DNA from: Rhizobium sp. R634
Lineage (GTDB): Bacteria > Pseudomonadota > Alphaproteobacteria > Rhizobiales > Rhizobiaceae
Length of the DNA stretch: 64,000 nt
Reading direction: 5' to 3'
Assembly: GCF_002211305.1 (NCBI RefSeq)
Contig: NZ_LOKW01000012.1
Coordinates: 372,001 to 436,000, forward strand
In this document: one piece after another, positions 26,448-38,918 of the stretch
Layout: every line of letters begins with the position of its first letter
How positions within the stretch are numbered: position 1 is the first letter of the stretch
The notes under the pieces: generated by a model
What the model was told of the DNA's origin: nothing
The model's input: the letters and a program-made list of their open reading frames with translations, nothing else
Database searches by the model: none
Translations under genes and position numbers: made by a program

Positions 26448-26568
26448 GATTCGAATCACCCGAAAAACACGAGAATATAAATAGTTAACGGATTTTTACC
26501 TTTGCCTCTGGACAAGGCGAATCACCCATGATTCTCTAGGTCAGGTTCGAGCGAGCGGCGCGCGAATC
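26448..26568 (+). promoter_or_regulatory. pleC upstream region: five GANTC sites and a CtrA-like half-perfect box
   Basis: GANTC, the CcrM methylation site of alphaproteobacteria, occurs at 26448, 26453, 26519, 26530 and 26564 in 121 bp. TTAA-N7-TTAC at 26485-26499 differs from the CtrA consensus TTAA-N7-TTAA at one base. Both types of site regulate cell-cycle genes in this group, and the gene downstream is the cell-cycle kinase pleC. Confidence 0.5.
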
Positions 26569-26590
26569 ACACGAGGGACAAGGCGAAGAG

Positions 26591-28896
<2,306 letters not shown>

Positions 28897-28900
<4 letters not shown>

Positions 28901-31854
28901 GCTTTCACCGTCGTCAGGAATATCTTCCTGACCGCCTTCGAAAGCCGCTTCACCTCCCCTTCCAGCGTCCTGATGTCGGGGCAGTCACCGGCGCGGCAGA
29001 CGAGCTCGATGAGGCCGGCCGGCGCGTCATTCGGGTCGAACAGGCCGTCGATGCAGAGGCGGATCAGTTGCGAAAGGCTGGTGTAGAGCGCGAAGGCCTC
29101 TAGGCAGATGTCGAGATCGGCCGCCGGCATCAGCCTGTCACCGAGCGCCTTCAGGGCCTCGCCGGTGCTCATTCCATTTACGGCGATTCCGACGCCCCTC
29201 GTCGGCGCAATCAGCGCCAGATATTGCGCGATGAATTCGAGATCGATGACGCCTCCGGGCATCAGCTTCAGGTCCCAGGGGCCGGAAGGCGGCTTTTCCT
29301 TTTCGATCAGATCGCGCATCTCGGCCACGTCACGCGCCACCTTGGCGATATCGCGATCTGAAGTCAGCACCTCCCGGACGATATGTTCCGCCTCGGCGAT
29401 CAGGCTGCCGTCGCCTGAGATCAGCCGGGCGCGGCTGAGCGCCATATGCTCCCAGGTCCATGCCTCCTCGCGCTGATATTTGCCGAAAGCATTGATGCGG
29501 GTGGCGACCGGACCCTTGTTGCCAGAGGGGCGCAGCCGCATGTCGACTTCGTAGAGCACACCTTCGGCGGTCGGCGCCGACAGGGCGGCGATCAGCCTCT
29601 GGGTGATGCGGGTGAAGTAGCGCGTCGCATCGAGCGGCTTTACCCCATCGGATTCGGAGGCGGTGCCGTCATAATCATAGAGCAGGATCAGATCGATATC
29701 GGAACCCGCCGTCAGCTCGAAGCTGCCGAGCTTGCCCATGCCCGCAATGGCAATGCGCCCGCCGGGATAAGCGCCATGCGCGGTCCGCATTTCGCTGACC
29801 ACGGCATCGAGCGCCGCCGCGATGATGAGGTCTGCCAGATGGGTGAAGGCGCGCGCGGCCATCGCGCCGTTGATCGCGCCGGTCAACAGGCGGATGCCGA
29901 TCAGGAAGCGCTGTTCGGCGGCGAAGATGCGCAGCCGGTCGAGCACTTCCTCATAGTGGCGCGCCTGGACGAGCGAACCTTTCAGCCGCTCGCCGAGATA
30001 ATCGCGTGTCGGCAGTTCGGCCATCAGACCAGGGTCAAGCATGCCATCGAAGACATGCGGCTTGGCGGCGATCACCTCGGCCAGCTTCGGCGCTGAGGAC
30101 ATGATGTTGACGATCAACGACAGGAGCGCCTGGTTGCTGCCGAGCAGCGAGAAGAGCTGGATGCCGGAGGGAAGGCCGGAGATGAAACTGTCGAAGCGCA
30201 GCAGCGCCTCGTCGGCGCGTTTGCTTTCACCGAAGACGCGCAGGAGCTCCGGAGCCAGCTCGGTCAGCCTCTCGCGCGCTTCCACCGATTGCGTCGCGCG
30301 GTAGCGGCCGTAGTGCCAGGTGCGGATGATGCGGGAAATGTCGGAGGGTCTGTCGAAGCCGAGCTTCTTCAGGGTCACCAGCGTATCCGGATCGTCGCCC
30401 TGGCCGGTGAAGACGAGATTTCCGGTTTCAGCGGAAAGCTTGCTCTCCTGTTCGAAGAGCTGGGCATAACGTCGCTCCACCGTCTTCAATACGCCGACCA
30501 GCCGCTCGGCGAAGCTCGGCGTATCGGTGAATCCCGCCATGAAGGCGATGCGCTTCAGATCGGCATCGGTTTCCGGCAGCAAGTGGGTCTGCTCGTCGCG
30601 GACCATCTGGATGCGGTGCTCGACATCGCGCAGGAACCAGTAGGCCTCCGTCAATTCGTCACGGGTTTCCGCGTCGATCCATTTCGCTTTGGTGAGTTCG
30701 CCAAGCGTTTCTTCCGTTCCCCTGCTGCGCAGCGCCGGCATACGGCCGCCGGCGATCAGCTGCTGGGTCTGGACGAAGAATTCAATCTCGCGGATACCGC
30801 CGCGGCCGAGCTTGACGTTATGGCCCTTCACCGCGATTGCGCCGTGACCCTTGTGCGCATGGATCTGCCGCTTGATCGAATGGATGTCGGCGATCGCCGC
30901 ATAGTCGAGATATTTGCGGAAGACGAAGGGGGCGAGCCCGCGCAGGAAATCGCCGCCTGCCGTGAGATCGCCAGCCACGGCGCGCGCCTTGATGAAGGCT
31001 GCCCGCTCCCAATTCTGCCCCCTGCCCTCATAGTAGATCATCGCCGCGTCGACGGGAATCGCGAGCGGTGTCGAACCGGGATCGGGGCGTAGCCGGAGAT
31101 CCGTGCGGAAGACGTAACCATCCGCCGTCCGCTCCTGCAGGATGCGCACCAGCCGCCGCATCATCCGGGGAAAGATCTCGATCGCATCATCCGGGTCGGG
31201 AACGATGCCGGCCTGTTCGTCGAAGAAGACGACGAGGTCGATATCGGAGGAATAGTTGAGTTCGGATGCGCCGAGTTTGCCCATGCCGAGCACGATCAGC
31301 CCCGAGCCCTCGCTCGGCTTCGCCGGATTCCGCAGCCTGAGCTTTCCGCCCTCATGCGCGGAGAGCAGCAGATGGTCGATGGCGGCAGCGACCGAAGCCT
31401 CGGCGAGCCTGCTCAGCCAGGCTGTCGTCACCCGCCCGTCGAAGATGCGCGAGAGATCGGCAAGCGCCACAAGGAAGGCCACCTTGCGCTTGATGATGCG
31501 CAACCTGCTCATCACCGCGGATTCGGTGGATGCAGTTCCCTCCCCGTCCGGCTGCCAGCAGCCGCGCGCCTCGGCCACCAATGCCTCGATCTGCGGCTCC
31601 AGCGGTTCGCTGACGGCGCCCGCCAGCACGGCAGGATCGAGATTGACGATTTCGCGCAGATAGGGCGACAGGGTCAGCACGGCCGCGATGAAATCACGCA
31701 GCGGCCCCTCCGTCTTCAGCATCGCGGCCACCGACGGCTCGCTTTTACCGGCCTCCTGGAGGTCGGCCAGCGCCAGCTTCAGCTCCGTCTGGCTCAGCGG
31801 ACGCAGCAGCCCTTCGGCCACATCCTTCAGGTCATGCGTCGATTTCGTCAGCAT
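28897..31854 (-). CDS. glnE: Bifunctional glutamine synthetase adenylyltransferase/deadenylase
   Basis: A 985-residue enzyme that adenylylates and deadenylylates glutamine synthetase I in response to PII and glutamine. Two nucleotidyltransferase halves are evident: the N-terminal one has LGMGKLGASELNYSSDIDLV and the C-terminal one IAGMGKLGSFELTAGSDIDL, each with the metal-binding DxD. The ATG at 31854 (MLTKSTHDLKD) follows GGGAGAG and gives the family length; an extension to 31968 is unlikely. It is the last gene of a long minus-strand series. Its stop codon shares CTAG at 28897-28900 with the stop of pleC. Confidence 0.97.
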
Positions 31855-31991
31855 GCGCTCTCCCTGTCTTACCGCTGAAGGACCCCGTCCACGCAGAATC
31901 GCGGGAGCACCTCCTTCGATCGCCAATAAACTAGAGCCCCGGCGGCAAACCGCCAATACGCGATTCAACCGATCGGATTTCGGCGGAAAAA

Positions 31992-33404
31992 TCAGGCAGC
32001 CTTGGCGGGGAAGATCATGCTGACGGTCAGGCCGCGCTGTTCGGGCTTGCCGGGATCGGTATCGGAGAGTTCCAGCCGGCCATTGTGCAGCTCCATCACG
32101 GCTTCAACCAACGAAAGCCCAAGCCCGGTGCCGGGCTTGGTGCGGCTTTCGTCGAGGCGAACGAAGCGCTTCACCACGTCGTCGCGTCTGTTGGCCGGAA
32201 CGCCCGGTCCGTGGTCGGCCACCGAAAGGCAGATACCGTCCGGGTGGCGGGCGAGTTTCAACGTCACCTCGCCTGCTCCTTCCGTGTCGGAGGAATATTT
32301 GATGGCATTGTCGAGCAGATTGAAGATCGCCTGACCGATCAGCTCGCGATTGCCCAGCACCTCGACATCCGGCTCGATGCTGGATCTCAAGCCAAGCCCG
32401 GCTTCCTCCGCCGCCGGCTCGTAAAGCTCGGCGCTGTCGGCGACGATGGCCGAGAGCTCCACCGGCGACATCTCCGCCGCGACCGATCCGGCCTCGACCC
32501 GGGAGATCATCAGCAGCGCGTTGAAAGTGCGGATCAGCTGGTCCGATTCGGAAATAATGCCTTCCAGCGCTGCGCGCCGGGTATCGCCGTCGCTCATGTC
32601 GAGCGCATCGGCCGCCTTGTTGCGCAGCCGCGTCAGCGGCGTCTTGAGATCATGCGCGATATTGTCGGAAACCTGCCGCAGGCCCTCGTTCAGCTTCTCG
32701 ATGCGTTCGAGCATGGTGTTCAGCGACATCGACAGCCGGTCGAATTCGTCGCCGGATCCGCCGACCGGCAGGCGCTGCGAGAGGTCGCCGGCCATGATCT
32801 TCTTGCTCGCATCCGACATGCGATCGATGCGTTTCAGGGCGTTGCGGCCGATGCCGAACCAGATGATGATCGCGCCAAGCCCCATGATCGCCAAGGCCAC
32901 CATCAGCGCCTGGCGCACCAGCAGGCGGAATCGCTCCGGATCGCCAAGATCGCGACCGATCAGGATTCTCAAGCCGTTGTCGAGCACGAATATATTGGCG
33001 ATGGCCTTATGCCGGCGCTCGACGCCGCCGCCGTCGGTATAGCGCTGATAGGCGAAGGGAGCCGACGTCCAGCCGATCTCCTCGAAAACACCCGGCTGGA
33101 CAGATGCGACGTTGCCCGCAAGGATATCCCCGGAGGGGCCGGCGATGATGTAGAGATTGGCGCCGGGCTGGCGGGCGCGCCGCTCCATCGTGCGCAGGAG
33201 AAGGTTCATGCCGCCGGCGTCATAGGCGCGCTGCACCTGCTCCACTTCCTGCTTGACGGCGTCGCGGATCTGGCCCGTCAGCAGCCGCTCCGACATCGCC
33301 GTCACATAGAAGACGAGCGTCGCGGCGCAGATGGCGAAAAGCAGGATATAGAGTGCCGAAAGGCGGACTGCAGTGGACTTGAAGAGAACCCTGAAGCGGC
33401 TCAT
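31992..33404 (-). CDS. Sensor histidine kinase, two-component, partner of adjacent regulator
   Basis: A 470-residue kinase: transmembrane segments at about residues 15-36 and 163-187 enclose a periplasmic sensor of about 125 residues; a HAMP domain (IDRMSDASKKIMAGDLSQRL) and HisKA (SDNIAHDLKTPLTRLRNKAA) follow, and the ATPase has NLLDNAIKYSSDTE and ADHGPGVP and TGLGLSLVEA. It phosphorylates the OmpR-type regulator encoded just upstream, whose stop overlaps its start by ATGA at 33401-33404. Lying downstream of degP, it may sense envelope stress, in the manner of CpxA; that is inference. Confidence 0.93.
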   Translation of the reverse strand: MSRFRVLFKSTAVRLSALYILLFAICAATLVFYVTAMSERLLTGQIRDAVKQEVEQVQRAYDAGGMNLLLRTMERRARQPGANLYIIAGPSGDILAGNVASVQPGVFEEIGWTSAPFAYQRYTDGGGVERRHKAIANIFVLDNGLRILIGRDLGDPERFRLLVRQALMVALAIMGLGAIIIWFGIGRNALKRIDRMSDASKKIMAGDLSQRLPVGGSGDEFDRLSMSLNTMLERIEKLNEGLRQVSDNIAHDLKTPLTRLRNKAADALDMSDGDTRRAALEGIISESDQLIRTFNALLMISRVEAGSVAAEMSPVELSAIVADSAELYEPAAEEAGLGLRSSIEPDVEVLGNRELIGQAIFNLLDNAIKYSSDTEGAGEVTLKLARHPDGICLSVADHGPGVPANRRDDVVKRFVRLDESRTKPGTGLGLSLVEAVMELHNGRLELSDTDPGKPEQRGLTVSMIFPAKAA

Positions 33405-34147
33405 CCCTCATCCTTGATCATGTACCCCGCGCCCCGAATGGTTTTCAGGAGCGGCTGGCTGAAGTCTTTCTCGATCTTCGAGCGCAGGCGCGAGACATGC
33501 ACGTCGATCACGTTGGTCTGAGGATCGAAGTGGTAGTCCCAGACGTTTTCGAGCAGCATGGTGCGGGTCACCACCTGGCCGGCATTCTTCATCAGATATT
33601 CGAGCAGACGGAATTCGCGCGGCTGCAGCGGGATTTCCTTGCCGCCGCGGCGCACCTCATGGGAAAGCCGGTCGAGTTCGAGATCGCCGACGCGATAGAC
33701 GACATCCTGCTCAGGTGTCCCCTTGCGGCGGCCGAGCACTTCGACGCGCGCCAGCAGCTCGCTGAAGGCATAGGGCTTCGGCAGGTAATCGTCGCCGCCG
33801 GCGCGAAGACCGGTCACGCGGTCATCGACCTGGCCGAGCGCGGAGAGGATGAGTACCGGCGTATGAATGCCCTTGCGGCGCAATTCGCTGATGACGGAGA
33901 GCCCGTCCCGGCGCGGCAGCATGCGGTCGATGACGATGACGTCGTAGGTATTTTCCGATCCCATGAACAGGCCGCTCTCGCCGTCGCTGGCGTGATCGGC
34001 GACGATGCCCGCCTCGCGAAAGGCTTTCGTGAGGTAGACCGCGGCTTCGAGATCATCTTCGATGATGAGAATCTTCATGCGGCCGACATTACCCGCCGGC
34101 TGCGTTTCGGCAAGGCTCAAAGCATGTTCCTGCGGGGCGGCGCTCAT
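33401..34147 (-). CDS. OmpR-family response regulator
   Basis: A 248-residue regulator with a receiver domain (KILIIEDDLEAAVYLTKAFR, phospho-accepting Asp74 in VIDRMLPRRDG, and Lys in YLPKPYAFSELLARV) and a C-terminal winged-helix DNA-binding domain (LQPREFRLLEYLMKNAGQVV, ending KTIRGAGYMIKDEG). An unusual 23-residue extension precedes the receiver; the ATG at 34147 is kept because AAGGA precedes it, though MKILIIEDD at 34078 is also possible. It is coupled to the kinase downstream and separated from degP by a hairpin that could lower read-through. Confidence 0.93.
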   Translation of the reverse strand: MSAAPQEHALSLAETQPAGNVGRMKILIIEDDLEAAVYLTKAFREAGIVADHASDGESGLFMGSENTYDVIVIDRMLPRRDGLSVISELRRKGIHTPVLILSALGQVDDRVTGLRAGGDDYLPKPYAFSELLARVEVLGRRKGTPEQDVVYRVGDLELDRLSHEVRRGGKEIPLQPREFRLLEYLMKNAGQVVTRTMLLENVWDYHFDPQTNVIDVHVSRLRSKIEKDFSQPLLKTIRGAGYMIKDEG

Positions 34148-34178
34148 CGAGATCGTCCTTCAAAGGTCAGATGAATTA

Positions 34179-34206
34179 AGCCGTGCGGACTTTCGTCCGC
34201 ACGGCT
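34179..34206 (-). terminator. Perfect 12-bp hairpin between degP and the response regulator gene
   Basis: AGCCGTGCGGAC (34179-34190) pairs with GTCCGCACGGCT (34195-34206) across the tetraloop TTTC. Read on the minus strand it is followed by TAATTC, a poor U-tract, so it may be a partial terminator, attenuator or processing site within the degP-regulator-kinase series. Confidence 0.6.
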
Positions 34207-34223
34207 CCAGTTTTCCGGGGAGA

Positions 34224-35801
34224 TCAGCCCTGGCCGTTGATCGGAAGCGCTACGAAGCGGCTTCCTTCGCTGGACTGGATCTGGAACAGCGCACGGGTGC
34301 GGCCGTCCTTCTTCGCCTGGTTCAGGACCTTGACGACATCGTCGGGGGTGGAGACCTCCTGATTGTTGACCGAGGTGATCTTTTCGCCTTCCTTGATGCC
34401 CTTGTCGGCGGCGTCGGAGTCCGGATCGATGCCGGTGATCGCCAAGCCCTTGCCGTCATCGGAAGGACCGACCGTCAGGCCGAGATCGGCAAGCGCTCTT
34501 TCGGAGGCCGGTGCCTGGGGCTGCTGCGGCTGGTTGTCGTCATCGGCGCTCGCATCCTTCTGGTCGGCCGGCAGCGTTCCGAGCTCGACGGTGAGCGACT
34601 GGGCCTTGCCGCCGCGCCAGACCGAAAGCTCGACCTTGCTGCCCGGCTGCATCGCGCCGATGCGGCGGCTGAGATCACGCGCATCCTTGACCGTTTCACC
34701 GTTCAGAGCGGTCACGACGTCGCCGGCCTTCATGCCGGCCTTGTCGCCGGGGGACCCTGTCTGCGGGGCGACGACGAGCGCGCCGCTCGGCTCGGAAAGG
34801 CCGATGGATTCGGCGATATCCTTGGTCACCGGCTGGATCTGGACACCCAGCCAGCCGCGCGAGACCTGGCCGTCCTTCATCAGGTCGGCGACGACATCCT
34901 TGGCGGTGGAGGCCGGAATGGCGAAGGCGATGCCGACGCTGCCGCCCGAGGGCGAGAAGATCGCGGTATTGATGCCGACGACTTCGCCGCTGAGGTTGAA
35001 GGTCGGGCCGCCGGAGTTGCCGCGGTTCACGGCGGCATCGACCTGCAGGTAATCGTCATAGGGACCGGAGCCGATATCGCGGCCACGGGCCGAGACGATG
35101 CCGGCCGTCACCGTGCCGCCGAGACCGAAGGGGTTGCCGACGGCGACGACCCAGTCGCCGACGCGGACGTTATTATCGTCGGCCCAGTTGACGTAGGTGA
35201 ACTTCTTGCCCTTGCCGTCGACCTTCAGCACGGCGAGGTCGGTGCGCGGATCCTTGCCGATCAGCTTGGCGTCGAGCTCGGTGCCGTCATTCATGACGGC
35301 GACGAAGGCCTGGCCATCGGAAACGACGTGGTTGTTGGTGACGATATAGCCGTCTTCGGAGATGAAGAAGCCGGAGCCCTGGGCGACCGGACGCAGACGA
35401 CCCTTGCCGCCGGGACCATTCGGGCCCTGGCCGAAGCGACGCGAATGACCCTGCTGGTCGTTCGGGTCCTGACCGAACTGCCGGAAGAACCGCTTCAGCG
35501 GGTGATCGTCAGGAAGATCGTCGAAGCCGCGGCCGTTGAAATCGAAGGAAAAGCCGTCATTGTTGTCGGCGACGGGATTGACGCGGTTTTCGACGCGAAC
35601 GGAAACAACAGCCGGCGAAACGGCATCGACGACGTTGGCGAAGCTCGGAACCGCGGGCGCTTGAACCTTGACGGCTTCAGCATAGGACCGGGTAATTTCG
35701 AGCGGAACGCCAGTTGCGAGCACAGCGGCCGCGATACCGGCGACAGTAGACGCCTTGAGCACGGTGGCGAGGGACGGACGTCCGTTGAAATTCTTGAGCA
35801 T
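34224..35801 (-). CDS. degP: DegP/HtrA-type periplasmic serine protease
   Basis: A 525-residue Do-family protease for quality control of envelope proteins. An N-terminal signal/anchor (about residues 12-32) leads to the trypsin-like domain with the triad His158 (IVTNNHVVSDG), Asp188 (DPRTDLAVLKV) and Ser263 (NRGNSGGPTF). A Gly/Gln/Arg-rich LA loop lies at about 108-136. Two PDZ domains follow (SRGWLGVQIQPV near 305; LGLTVGPSDDGKGLAITGID near 430). GAAGG precedes the ATG. It follows cycL on the same strand and precedes a two-component pair, a context like the Cpx/DegP stress response. Confidence 0.95.
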   Translation of the reverse strand: MLKNFNGRPSLATVLKASTVAGIAAAVLATGVPLEITRSYAEAVKVQAPAVPSFANVVDAVSPAVVSVRVENRVNPVADNNDGFSFDFNGRGFDDLPDDHPLKRFFRQFGQDPNDQQGHSRRFGQGPNGPGGKGRLRPVAQGSGFFISEDGYIVTNNHVVSDGQAFVAVMNDGTELDAKLIGKDPRTDLAVLKVDGKGKKFTYVNWADDNNVRVGDWVVAVGNPFGLGGTVTAGIVSARGRDIGSGPYDDYLQVDAAVNRGNSGGPTFNLSGEVVGINTAIFSPSGGSVGIAFAIPASTAKDVVADLMKDGQVSRGWLGVQIQPVTKDIAESIGLSEPSGALVVAPQTGSPGDKAGMKAGDVVTALNGETVKDARDLSRRIGAMQPGSKVELSVWRGGKAQSLTVELGTLPADQKDASADDDNQPQQPQAPASERALADLGLTVGPSDDGKGLAITGIDPDSDAADKGIKEGEKITSVNNQEVSTPDDVVKVLNQAKKDGRTRALFQIQSSEGSRFVALPINGQG

Positions 35802-35977
35802 TGGAGCACCTTCTCTTGTTCTTAATCTTCAGACCGGCAGCGCCGGATCAGTCGATGACTGAAGATATAGGACGCCGCACCTTACTGCGAACTGTCCGCC
35901 CAATGAAAAGTTCGTAATGTTTGAGATCTTTGCTTGCCCGCATCCGAGCATCACGACGAAGGATTGCGGCTTCGGCG

Positions 35978-36448
35978 TCACTTATCCAGAAGCTCGCTCA
36001 GCCGCGCCTGTTCTTCCGGCGTCAGCTTGCTTCCCGTCGGTTTGCCAACCCGCTTGCGGGCAAAGACCAGCAGCGACAAGCCGCCGGCAATGACCAGCAG
36101 CACCGGCGCCCCCCAGAGCAGCACCGTCTTGTTATTGAAGCGCGGCTTCAGCAGCACGAATTCGCCGTAGCGCGAGACGATATAGTTCAACACCTGATCG
36201 TCGCTGTCGCCGTCTTTGATGCGCTCGCGCACCAAGAGGCGCAGATCCTTGGCGAGATCGGCATTGGAATCATCGATCGACTGGTTCTGGCAGACCATGC
36301 AGCGCAATTCCGCCGAAAGTGTCCGGGCGCGTGCTTCAAGGGCAGGATCGGCCAGCACCTCGTCTGGATTGACGGCGAAGGCGGAAACTGGCGCGCAGAG
36401 GATGAACAGAGCGACGAGGAGACGCGAAGGAAGCCGTGAGCGCGTCAT
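35978..36448 (-). CDS. cycL: Cytochrome c maturation protein CcmH
   Basis: A 156-residue periplasmic thioredoxin-like protein that reduces apocytochrome c before heme ligation. A signal peptide ([20 protein letters not shown]) is followed by the redox motif [11 protein letters not shown] with Cys50 and Cys53, and a C-terminal transmembrane anchor near residues 112-130. Its ATG overlaps the cycK stop (ATGA at 36445-36448), so it is translationally coupled as the last gene of the cycHJKL operon. The rhizobial name is cycL. A longer frame to 36598 is overlap with cycK and is rejected. Confidence 0.95.
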   Translation of the reverse strand: MTRSRLPSRLLVALFILCAPVSAFAVNPDEVLADPALEARARTLSAELRCMVCQNQSIDDSNADLAKDLRLLVRERIKDGDSDDQVLNYIVSRYGEFVLLKPRFNNKTVLLWGAPVLLVIAGGLSLLVFARKRVGKPTGSKLTPEEQARLSELLDK

Positions 36449-38439
36449 TCCGCCGGCTCCATCGCGGGAGCTGCTGGCTTCGCGTTGGCCTTTCTGCGCG
36501 GCGCGCCGACGCGCAGGCGCCGGTCGGACAGCGAGATGAAACCGCCGAGGGCCATGAAAAGGGTTCCACCCCAGATGCAGAGGATGAACGGCTTCCACCA
36601 GATGCGCACGACGATACCGCCGCCATGGGTGGCGTCACCGAGCGAGACGTAGAGCTGGCTGAGGCCGAAGGTCACGATGCCGGCCTCGGTCGTCGGCATC
36701 TGCCGAGCCATATAGAGGCGCTTGGCCGACCAGGTGTCGGCAACCGCCACACCGGCCCGCCGAATGGTGAAGTGGCCGCGTTCCTCGCTATAGTTCGGCC
36801 CCCTGCCCGCCTGCATGCCGTCGAAATGCAGGCTGTAGCCGCCGGCTTCCGCCGTCTGCCCCGGCTTCATCTCGATGACGTGCTCGCTCTGGAACGTCGT
36901 GACCGCAACGATCCCGAGCACGGTGACGCCGAGCCCGGCATGGGCAAATGCCGTCCCGAAAGCCGAGCGCGGCAGGCCGGAAAGACGGCGCCAGGCAACG
37001 CCGATGGCGACCTTGCCGATGCCGGCGCGATACCAGAGATCGGCCGCAGCGCCGAGGACCAGGAACAGCCCGGCCGCCAGCCCGAGCACGGAGAGCACCG
37101 GCCCGCCATGTTCGATGTAGAAGAGGATCACAGCCGCCGCAAAGGCCAGCCCCGCCACGACATAGAGCCGCTGCAGGGCGCCGAGCAGATCGCCGCGCTT
37201 CCAGGCGAGCAGCGGTCCAAAGGGCACGATGACGATCAGCGGCGCCATCAACAGGCCGAAGGTCATGTTGAAGAAGGGCGGGCCGACGGAGATCTTGTCG
37301 CCGGTGATCGTCTCCAGAAGCAGCGGATAGAGCGTGCCGGTCAGCACCGTGCCGCAGGCAACCGTCAGAATCAGATTGTTGAGAACCAGCGCACCCTCGC
37401 GCGAGATCGGCGCAAACAGCCCGCCGGCCGAGAGCCGCGGCGCGCGGAAGGCGAAGAGCGACAGCGCGCCGCCGATGAAGAGCAACAGGATGCAAAGGAT
37501 GAAGACGCCGCGGGAGGGATCGCTGGCGAAGGCATGCACCGAGGTCAGCACGCCGGAGCGCACCAGGAAGGTGCCCATCAACGACAGCGAGAAGGTGAGA
37601 ATGGCAAGCAGCACCGTCCAGATCTTGAGCGCCTCGCGCTTTTCCATGACGAGCGCCGAATGCAGCAGCGCCGTGCCGGCGAGCCACGGCATGAAGGAGG
37701 CGTTTTCCACCGGATCCCAGAACCACCAGCCGCCCCAGCCGAGCTCGTAATAGGCCCAATAGGAGCCCATGGCGATGCCGAGCGTCAGGAAGGTCCAAGC
37801 GGCGAGCGTCCAGGGCCTGACCCAGCGCGCCCAGGCGGCGTCAATACGCCCTTCCAAAAGGGCTGCGACCGCAAAGGAGAAACAGACGGAGAAGCCGACA
37901 TAGCCAAGATAGAGCAGCGGCGGATGGATGGCGAGGCCGATATCCTGCAGCACCGGATTGAGGTCGCGGCCCTCGGCCGGCGCCGGATCAAGCCGCAGGA
38001 AGGGATTGGAGGTCAGCAGGATGAAGAGGGTGAAGGCGACCGAGATCCAGGCCTGCACAGCGAGCACATTGGCTTTCAGCGTCTCCGGCAGGTTGCGGCC
38101 GAAGATGGCGACCAGCGCGCTGAACAGCGTCAGGATCAGAAGCCAGAGCATCATCGATCCCTCGTGATTGCCCCAGACGCCGGAATATTTGTAGATCAAC
38201 GGCACCAGCGAATGCGAATTCTCCCAAACGTTCTCGACCGAAAAATCGGAGACGACATGGGCGTAGGTCAAAACCGCGAAGGCGAAGCACACGAGCAGGA
38301 ACATCGCCAGCGAGCCGACGGTCGCCACATCCATCATCGCCCGGTCATGACGGCGCGCACCGATGACAGGCACGATCGACAGGATGAGCGCGGTTGCCAG
38401 CGCCAGCACCAGCGCGTAATGGCCGATCTCGATGATCAT
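36445..38439 (-). CDS. cycK: Cytochrome c heme lyase subunit CcmF
   Basis: A 664-residue, multi-pass inner-membrane protein that receives heme from CcmE and attaches it to apocytochrome c together with CcmH and CcmI. The WWD heme-handling motif is present as [20 protein letters not shown], and about fifteen hydrophobic segments are visible, with [18 protein letters not shown] at the start. The ATG at 38439 overlaps the cycJ stop by ATGA (38436-38439). The rhizobial name is cycK. Loss of these genes abolishes c-type cytochromes and symbiotic nitrogen fixation in related strains. Confidence 0.97.
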   Translation of the reverse strand: MIIEIGHYALVLALATALILSIVPVIGARRHDRAMMDVATVGSLAMFLLVCFAFAVLTYAHVVSDFSVENVWENSHSLVPLIYKYSGVWGNHEGSMMLWLLILTLFSALVAIFGRNLPETLKANVLAVQAWISVAFTLFILLTSNPFLRLDPAPAEGRDLNPVLQDIGLAIHPPLLYLGYVGFSVCFSFAVAALLEGRIDAAWARWVRPWTLAAWTFLTLGIAMGSYWAYYELGWGGWWFWDPVENASFMPWLAGTALLHSALVMEKREALKIWTVLLAILTFSLSLMGTFLVRSGVLTSVHAFASDPSRGVFILCILLLFIGGALSLFAFRAPRLSAGGLFAPISREGALVLNNLILTVACGTVLTGTLYPLLLETITGDKISVGPPFFNMTFGLLMAPLIVIVPFGPLLAWKRGDLLGALQRLYVVAGLAFAAAVILFYIEHGGPVLSVLGLAAGLFLVLGAAADLWYRAGIGKVAIGVAWRRLSGLPRSAFGTAFAHAGLGVTVLGIVAVTTFQSEHVIEMKPGQTAEAGGYSLHFDGMQAGRGPNYSEERGHFTIRRAGVAVADTWSAKRLYMARQMPTTEAGIVTFGLSQLYVSLGDATHGGGIVVRIWWKPFILCIWGGTLFMALGGFISLSDRRLRVGAPRRKANAKPAAPAMEPAE

Positions 38440-38918
38440 TGCGTCGCTTTCGCCTCCTGCCCCTGGCCTTCTGCTCCCTCGCCTTCCTTCCACAGCCCCT
38501 GCTGCTTCAGCCTGTCGGCCACGTCCTTGGGCATATAGGTCTCGTCATGCTTGGCGAGCACGGTATCGGCGACGAAAACATTCGTTCCCGATGAAAACAT
38601 GCCCTCGGTGACCACACCTTGGCCTTCGCGGAAGAGATCGGGAAGGATGCCGGTATATTTGACCTTCACCGCATTGGCGCTGCCGTCGGTGACAGCAAAT
38701 TCCACCGTCGAGCCGGCGCCGCGCACGACGCTGCCCGTCCCGACCAGCCCGCCGAGCCGGATGCGGGTCTCCGGCGCCACCGGCGTCTTCGCCAGATCCG
38801 CCGGCATATAGAAATAGGCTACGGACTGGCTGAAGGCGAACATGACCAACAGAACCGCGGCAAGGATGAAACCCATCCCGCCACCAATCACGGCTAGGCG
38901 CTTCTGCTTGCGGGTCAT
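38436..38918 (-). CDS. cycJ: Cytochrome c maturation heme chaperone CcmE
   Basis: A 160-residue protein with one N-terminal transmembrane anchor (about residues 9-28) and a periplasmic OB-fold domain. The heme-binding motif [10 protein letters not shown] is intact: His124 forms the covalent bond and Tyr128 is the axial ligand. A charged Gln/Glu-rich tail follows. It shuttles heme from the CcmABCD complex to CcmF. It overlaps both neighbours by 4 bases (ATGA), marking strict translational coupling across cycHJKL. Confidence 0.97.
   Translation of the reverse strand: MTRKQKRLAVIGGGMGFILAAVLLVMFAFSQSVAYFYMPADLAKTPVAPETRIRLGGLVGTGSVVRGAGSTVEFAVTDGSANAVKVKYTGILPDLFREGQGVVTEGMFSSGTNVFVADTVLAKHDETYMPKDVADRLKQQGLWKEGEGAEGQGQEAKATQ

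Noticed and set aside
36436..38538. A 700-codon plus-strand frame opposite cycK
   Set aside because: Antisense to the WWD-motif heme lyase; the product is an Arg/Gln/Glu-rich low-complexity chain typical of a GC-rich shadow.
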